DNA of 64,000 bases, taken from the NCBI GenBank assembly GCA_965221585.1, contig OZ244898.1:682001-746000 (forward strand), given 5' to 3'. The translations under genes were made by a program, and so were the position numbers. The stretch is from VXYK01 sp965221585. GTDB lineage: Bacteria > Actinomycetota > Acidimicrobiia > Acidimicrobiales > Aldehydirespiratoraceae. The notes beneath the pieces are model-generated. The model was not told the DNA's origin. It saw only the letters and a list, made by a program, of their open reading frames with translations, and made no database searches. This document shows positions 61,058-64,000 of the stretch, piece after piece (position 1 is the first letter of the stretch; the number at the start of each line of letters is the position of its first letter).

Positions 61058-61830
61058 GCGCAGAGCCCCAACTCGAAACCGGCTTGTCGGAGAGCATCGG
61101 GCAGCAGATACCGGTCAACCGCCACAGCCGGGCTCGGGTTCGCCGTGTCCGGTCCGCGGGCCAGCACGGCAATTCCGTATCTGGTGACGGCCGGATGGGA
61201 GCAGTCGTCTGGGTTGGCTAGACGTGCGTCGGCAATCGTCTGCAGAGCCAGGCTCTGCGCGTCGGTGGCGTAGACGAGCCCTGCGTCGAGTTCGCCGTTG
61301 GCAAGCTTGTGAGCCAAGGCCCGCACGTTGGGTTCGTCCGTGTCGGGGCTCAAGGTGATGCCGAATTCATCGGCGATTCGCACCGCGGTCGCTCCGCAGG
61401 GCACTTCGGGTGCGCAGAGTCCGATCAGCGGCGCGTCCATACTCAGATCTTCGATGCTGGTGACGTTCGCCGGATTGTTGTCAGCGACCGCCAGCACCAG
61501 CCTGTTGGCGATTGGGGGTTGTTCGACGAGCATGTACCCGAGGTCAAGGATCTCATCGAGCTGTGAGGCGTCTGCAGAGATGACAATGTCGGGGCGAGCT
61601 CCGTCCCGGACTTGCGCGATGAGTCGGGAGCTTCCGGCCAACACCCATTCGGGTGGGTCGATTCCCTCGCTTTCGAGCGCCGCGTCGATGCCATTGGCGG
61701 CGGTGGCCAGCGATGAGGCCGCGAAGATCACAGTGTCGTCGTTGTCAGACGAACAACCGCCCAGCAGGCAGACCAGCGAGATAACCGGGATCACCTTGCA
61801 GAAGGTCCGGGCCCCGACAAGACACCCCAT
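61054..61830 (-). CDS. modA: Molybdate-type substrate-binding lipoprotein
   Basis: 258 residues. Signal peptide with lipobox LLGGC near residues 21-25 (VIPVISLVCLLGGCSS). The ModA core follows: VIFAASSLATAANGIDAALE, the FAASS oxyanion-binding start, AGSSRLIAQVRDGARPDIVISAD and GELDAGLVYATDAQ. It binds molybdate or tungstate at the cell surface. Its ATG coincides with the stop of the regulator gene (TGATG at 61830). Confidence 0.92.
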   Translation of the reverse strand: MGCLVGARTFCKVIPVISLVCLLGGCSSDNDDTVIFAASSLATAANGIDAALESEGIDPPEWVLAGSSRLIAQVRDGARPDIVISADASQLDEILDLGYMLVEQPPIANRLVLAVADNNPANVTSIEDLSMDAPLIGLCAPEVPCGATAVRIADEFGITLSPDTDEPNVRALAHKLANGELDAGLVYATDAQSLALQTIADARLANPDDCSHPAVTRYGIAVLARGPDTANPSPAVAVDRYLLPDALRQAGFELGLCA

Positions 61831-62219
61831 CAGGCTCGTTCGATTATGACTGCGGTCGACTTGATGGAGGCCACGGCCCTGACTCCTGGTTCGAGGCCGA
61901 GGTCGTCGACTGCTTCGGCGGAGATGAGCGAAACCACCCGGTGAGGCCCGGCTTGTATCTCGACTTGGGCCATCACGGTGTCGCGAACCACCCGGGTCAC
62001 CAGTCCGGGAAAGCGGTTGCGTGCCGACACGGAACGGGATTCGTCTGGCGGCGCTTCTGCGAGTTCTAGAGCCAGCCGGGCCAGTTCCGGCCCGTCGATT
62101 TCTCGTTGTCCGCCGGGAGTGCGTCGGGTCTCGACCCGTCCCTGGTCAGCCCAGCGGCGGACTGTGTCGACACTTACCCCTAGCAGTTGCGCTGCTTCTC
62201 CTATACGAAACTGGTTCAT
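61830..62219 (-). CDS. HTH-TOBE molybdate-sensing regulator
   Basis: 129 residues. Residues 1-60 are a MerR/excisionase-type helix-turn-helix (FRIGEAAQLLGVSVDTVRRW, RVETRRTPGGQREI). Residues about 68-129 are a TOBE/mop-like domain (NRFPGLVTRVVRDTVMAQVE, LISAEAVDDLGLEPG, ASIKSTAVIIERA) that binds oxyanion. It functions like ModE but with a different DNA-binding domain. It is the first gene of the modABC operon and should repress it when molybdate is plentiful. Confidence 0.88.
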   Translation of the reverse strand: MNQFRIGEAAQLLGVSVDTVRRWADQGRVETRRTPGGQREIDGPELARLALELAEAPPDESRSVSARNRFPGLVTRVVRDTVMAQVEIQAGPHRVVSLISAEAVDDLGLEPGVRAVASIKSTAVIIERA

Positions 62220-62227
62220 ACAGTTAA

Positions 62228-62233
62228 ATTATA
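62228..62233 (-). promoter_or_regulatory. Consensus -10 box of the molybdate operon
   Basis: On the minus strand the sequence reads TTTAGATATAATTTAACTGT then ATG. A perfect TATAAT lies only 8 nt before the start codon at 62219. The expected transcription start is 1-2 nt from the ATG, so the mRNA should be leaderless. The -35 region is weak (TACCGC at 17-nt spacing). The surrounding 40 bp are AT-rich compared with the neighbourhood. Confidence 0.65.
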
Positions 62234-62325
62234 TCTAAAACCTATGATTTGCGGTAATTTGGCGAACCCGCGCCGAGACTGTGGATACCACAACAAAATC
62301 CGCTCGGCTGCCGTAGTCTCAATCC

Positions 62326-63450
62326 ATGACGAATTTGCTGGCACAAACCGAAGGCCTGCTCGATGCATGCGGAACCGAGGGCTCCTACATCTGCGAGCAG
62401 GTCTACGAATGGACCGATAACGAACTCCTTGCAACTGGGGCCGACTGGCTGCTCGACAGGCCGATCCGGATTCTGCTGATCGTGATCCTCGCCTGGATCG
62501 CTTCGAAGATCCTTCAAAAGTCGGTGTTGAAATTCGCCCAGACCATCGCCAACTCCCCGACGGACCCCCGCCTGCAGTCTCTTCGCGAGCGAGGGCCCGG
62601 CAAGTTGTTGATGGAGGAGAGGGAACTGAAACGTGCGTCGGCGCGCGCCGAGACCATCGGGTTGGTCCTGCGCAGTATCGGCGTTGCAGCGGTCTGGATG
62701 ATTGCCCTGTTCATGATCCTCGGCCAGCTCGACATCGACCTGGCACCCCTCATCGCAGGTGCCGGCATCGGTGGTCTGGCGCTGGGCTTCGGCGCCCAGT
62801 CGATCGTCAAGGACTTCCTCTCGGGGCTCTTCATGCTGATCGAGGACCAGTACGGGGTGGGCGACATCGTCGATGTCGGCAGTGCTTCGGGCACCGTCGA
62901 GAAGGTGTCGTTGCGTTCGACGACGATCCGCGATGTCAAAGGCACGGTCTGGCATGTGCCCAACGGTGTGATTTCCAGGGTTGGAAACTCCAGTCAGCTC
63001 TGGTCGCGTGCCCTGCTCGACGTGGAGGTGGCTTACGACACGGACCTCGAACTGGCCCGCGAAGTCATCCAGCGCGTCGGTGACAGTCTCTGGGAAGACC
63101 CCGAATGGGGCGGCGACGAGTTGATGGAGCGCCCAGAAATCTGGGGCGTTCAGGATCTGGGTGCTTCCGCGGTTGCGTTGCGCTTGGTGGTGAAGACCGA
63201 GCCCTCGAAGCAGTGGGCCGTCGAGCGAGAGTTGCGAATGCGGCTCAAGGTTGCCTTCGACGAGTCGGGGATCGAGATCCCCTTCCCGCAGCAGACCGTC
63301 TGGCACCGCAATGTGGACTCCGTGGCGCATAAGGAGACAGGATCCGCGATTGCGGCCAAATCCCAGGACACAACCGACTCTGAGAAGAAGACTGAGTCCG
63401 AGAAAGCGGCCAAGGTCGGCTCCGATCCCGAGAGCGACACAGACAGCTAG
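62326..63450 (+). CDS. MscS-family mechanosensitive channel
   Basis: 374 residues. One membrane segment near 47-62 (IRILLIVILAWIASKIL) and another at about 118-137 (IGVAAVWMIALFMILGQL) precede the pore-lining helix APLIAGAGIGGLALGFGAQSIVKDFLSG, the MscS TM3 signature. The cytoplasmic beta domain follows (YGVGDIVDVGSASGTVEKVSLRST, IPNG-like HVPNGVI). The C-terminal 45 residues are charged and probably disordered. It opens on membrane tension to release solutes after osmotic down-shock. It is divergent from the molybdate operon. Confidence 0.92.
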   Translation: MTNLLAQTEGLLDACGTEGSYICEQVYEWTDNELLATGADWLLDRPIRILLIVILAWIASKILQKSVLKFAQTIANSPTDPRLQSLRERGPGKLLMEERELKRASARAETIGLVLRSIGVAAVWMIALFMILGQLDIDLAPLIAGAGIGGLALGFGAQSIVKDFLSGLFMLIEDQYGVGDIVDVGSASGTVEKVSLRSTTIRDVKGTVWHVPNGVISRVGNSSQLWSRALLDVEVAYDTDLELAREVIQRVGDSLWEDPEWGGDELMERPEIWGVQDLGASAVALRLVVKTEPSKQWAVERELRMRLKVAFDESGIEIPFPQQTVWHRNVDSVAHKETGSAIAAKSQDTTDSEKKTESEKAAKVGSDPESDTDS

Positions 63451-63521
63451 ACCAGCCAAGCTGCGGTCGCCACAGTCAGGCTGATTAGCAGCGTCAACAT
63501 TTGGCGTTCTAGGGTTCGCCC

Positions 63522-64000
63522 ATGACCGAAGATCAAGACCGCGAACTTCACGAGTCTGTCGTTTCGGGCGAGGCCTGGAACGACTTCTGTGATTCCCTCA
63601 AAGCCGTCGGCGAGATGATTCTCCGGCGTTCGGAATCCGACCTGGACCGGGCCGAGGGATTCCGTTTTCTGAGTCGCCTGACCCGGGGAGGATTGGCCAG
63701 CTTCGTGGAAGGTGGCGACATCCGCTTCCCGATCATCAAGCCACTGCCCGACCAGGTGAAGATCGGGTCCGACAACCCCGACTCCGCCTACATGTCCTGC
63801 TCAATCGACGGGCGCCTCAACTACAAGGTGTCGGGCAACCGCGGCACCGTCCACTACCTGTCGTTCAGTGCCTTCGCCGGCAACTACGGCGCTGCCCAGG
63901 AACGCCTCGGGGTGATGGGCTTCATCGACGGGAGTGACCTGATGGTTGATGAGGACGGCAATTTCGAGCTGTTCGTAGGACCCACTCCCCATGACCACAA
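63522..64000 (+). CDS. DUF1214-family protein, 3' end outside window
   Basis: 159 residues visible from the ATG at 63522. The N-terminal block (GEAWNDFCDSLKAVGEMILR, AEGFRFLSRLTRGG) closely matches the protein encoded at 50977 (GRAWEDFCDTLKAAGRIVIR, VEGFRYLTRM). The middle (SAYMSCSIDGRLNYKVSGNRG) aligns with RYRYRITGTAGDVY there. It is a paralogue of unknown function; the C-terminal DUF1214 part is beyond the edge. The upstream spacer from MscS is 71 bp. Confidence 0.75.
   Translation, partial: MTEDQDRELHESVVSGEAWNDFCDSLKAVGEMILRRSESDLDRAEGFRFLSRLTRGGLASFVEGGDIRFPIIKPLPDQVKIGSDNPDSAYMSCSIDGRLNYKVSGNRGTVHYLSFSAFAGNYGAAQERLGVMGFIDGSDLMVDEDGNFELFVGPTPHDH

Noticed and set aside
1..64000. tRNA, rRNA, transposase, integrase or attachment-site duplications marking the island ends
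   Set aside because: None could be recognised by reading. The island edges are inferred from gene content only, and short direct repeats at the borders would need a computed search.

Overview
The window looks like a chromosome segment of a high-GC actinomycete-type bacterium. Evidence: most genes are strongly G/C-biased at third positions, there are two F420/flavin-type luciferase-like monooxygenases (LLM), and the ileS is of the eukaryote-like type common in Actinomycetota. A standalone WXG100 + FHA-EccC pair, a TOBE-fused helix-turn-helix molybdate regulator and DUF1214 paralogues fit the same picture. The class Acidimicrobiia is my best guess, but that is inference. I see no tRNA, rRNA, CRISPR array, transposase or integrase.

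Left flank (1-22.5 kb). A 5'-partial ileS (minus) is followed by a nucleoside hydrolase, an SDR dehydrogenase and an LLM oxidoreductase (plus). Next is a minus-strand run of a 2OG-Fe(II) oxygenase and small unknown exported, membrane or acidic-repeat proteins (7.0-9.1 kb). Then come an MDR dehydrogenase, an MFS exporter and an LLM + crotonase pair, a WXG100 + EccC-like type VII secretion ATPase, a VapBC-type toxin-antitoxin pair, a Gfo/Idh/MocA oxidoreductase and an S9 prolyl-oligopeptidase-type peptidase.

Defence island (22.5-47.5 kb). A type I restriction-modification system is split. hsdM and hsdS overlap at 44.2-47.5 kb, and hsdR, carrying an extra C-terminal AlbA_2/Schlafen-type domain, lies 18 kb away at 22.5-26.0 kb, all on the minus strand. 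The gap is packed with immune-type genes. These are a CBASS operon (HNH-SAVED effector, CD-NTase, E1-E2 Cap2, no visible Cap3), an HTH/PIN toxin-antitoxin pair, and a PD-(D/E)xK-like protein. They also include a TIGR02391/Ymh-type HEPN gene broken by one in-frame TAG, an operon of two RNxxxH proteins (DUF3644 and DUF4209-like), a TIR protein of the Cap12/predicted nucleotide-binding type, and a RES-domain protein followed by a 626-residue protein I do not recognise. A membrane protein of unknown type and a pair of small unknown proteins complete the block. By eye, parts of this block are more AT-rich than the flanks.

Right flank (47.5-64 kb). A PaaX-type regulator faces a Rieske oxygenase across a perfect 9+2+9 palindrome. 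Small membrane proteins (DUF1761, DUF2784), a DUF1214 protein and a TetR regulator follow. A branched-chain-amino-acid-type ABC importer (fused LivH-LivM, LivK-like lipoprotein, LivG, LivF) surrounds a carotenoid cleavage oxygenase whose promoter carries a palindrome. A molybdate operon (HTH-TOBE regulator, modA, modB, modC) has a -10 box so close to its start codon that the message is probably leaderless. An MscS channel and the start of a second DUF1214 paralogue end the window.

How it fits together: the flanks read as catabolic, transport and housekeeping genes. The centre reads as a layered anti-phage locus combining DNA restriction, cyclic-nucleotide signalling and several predicted RNase or NAD-depleting suicide proteins, with room for uncharacterised systems.
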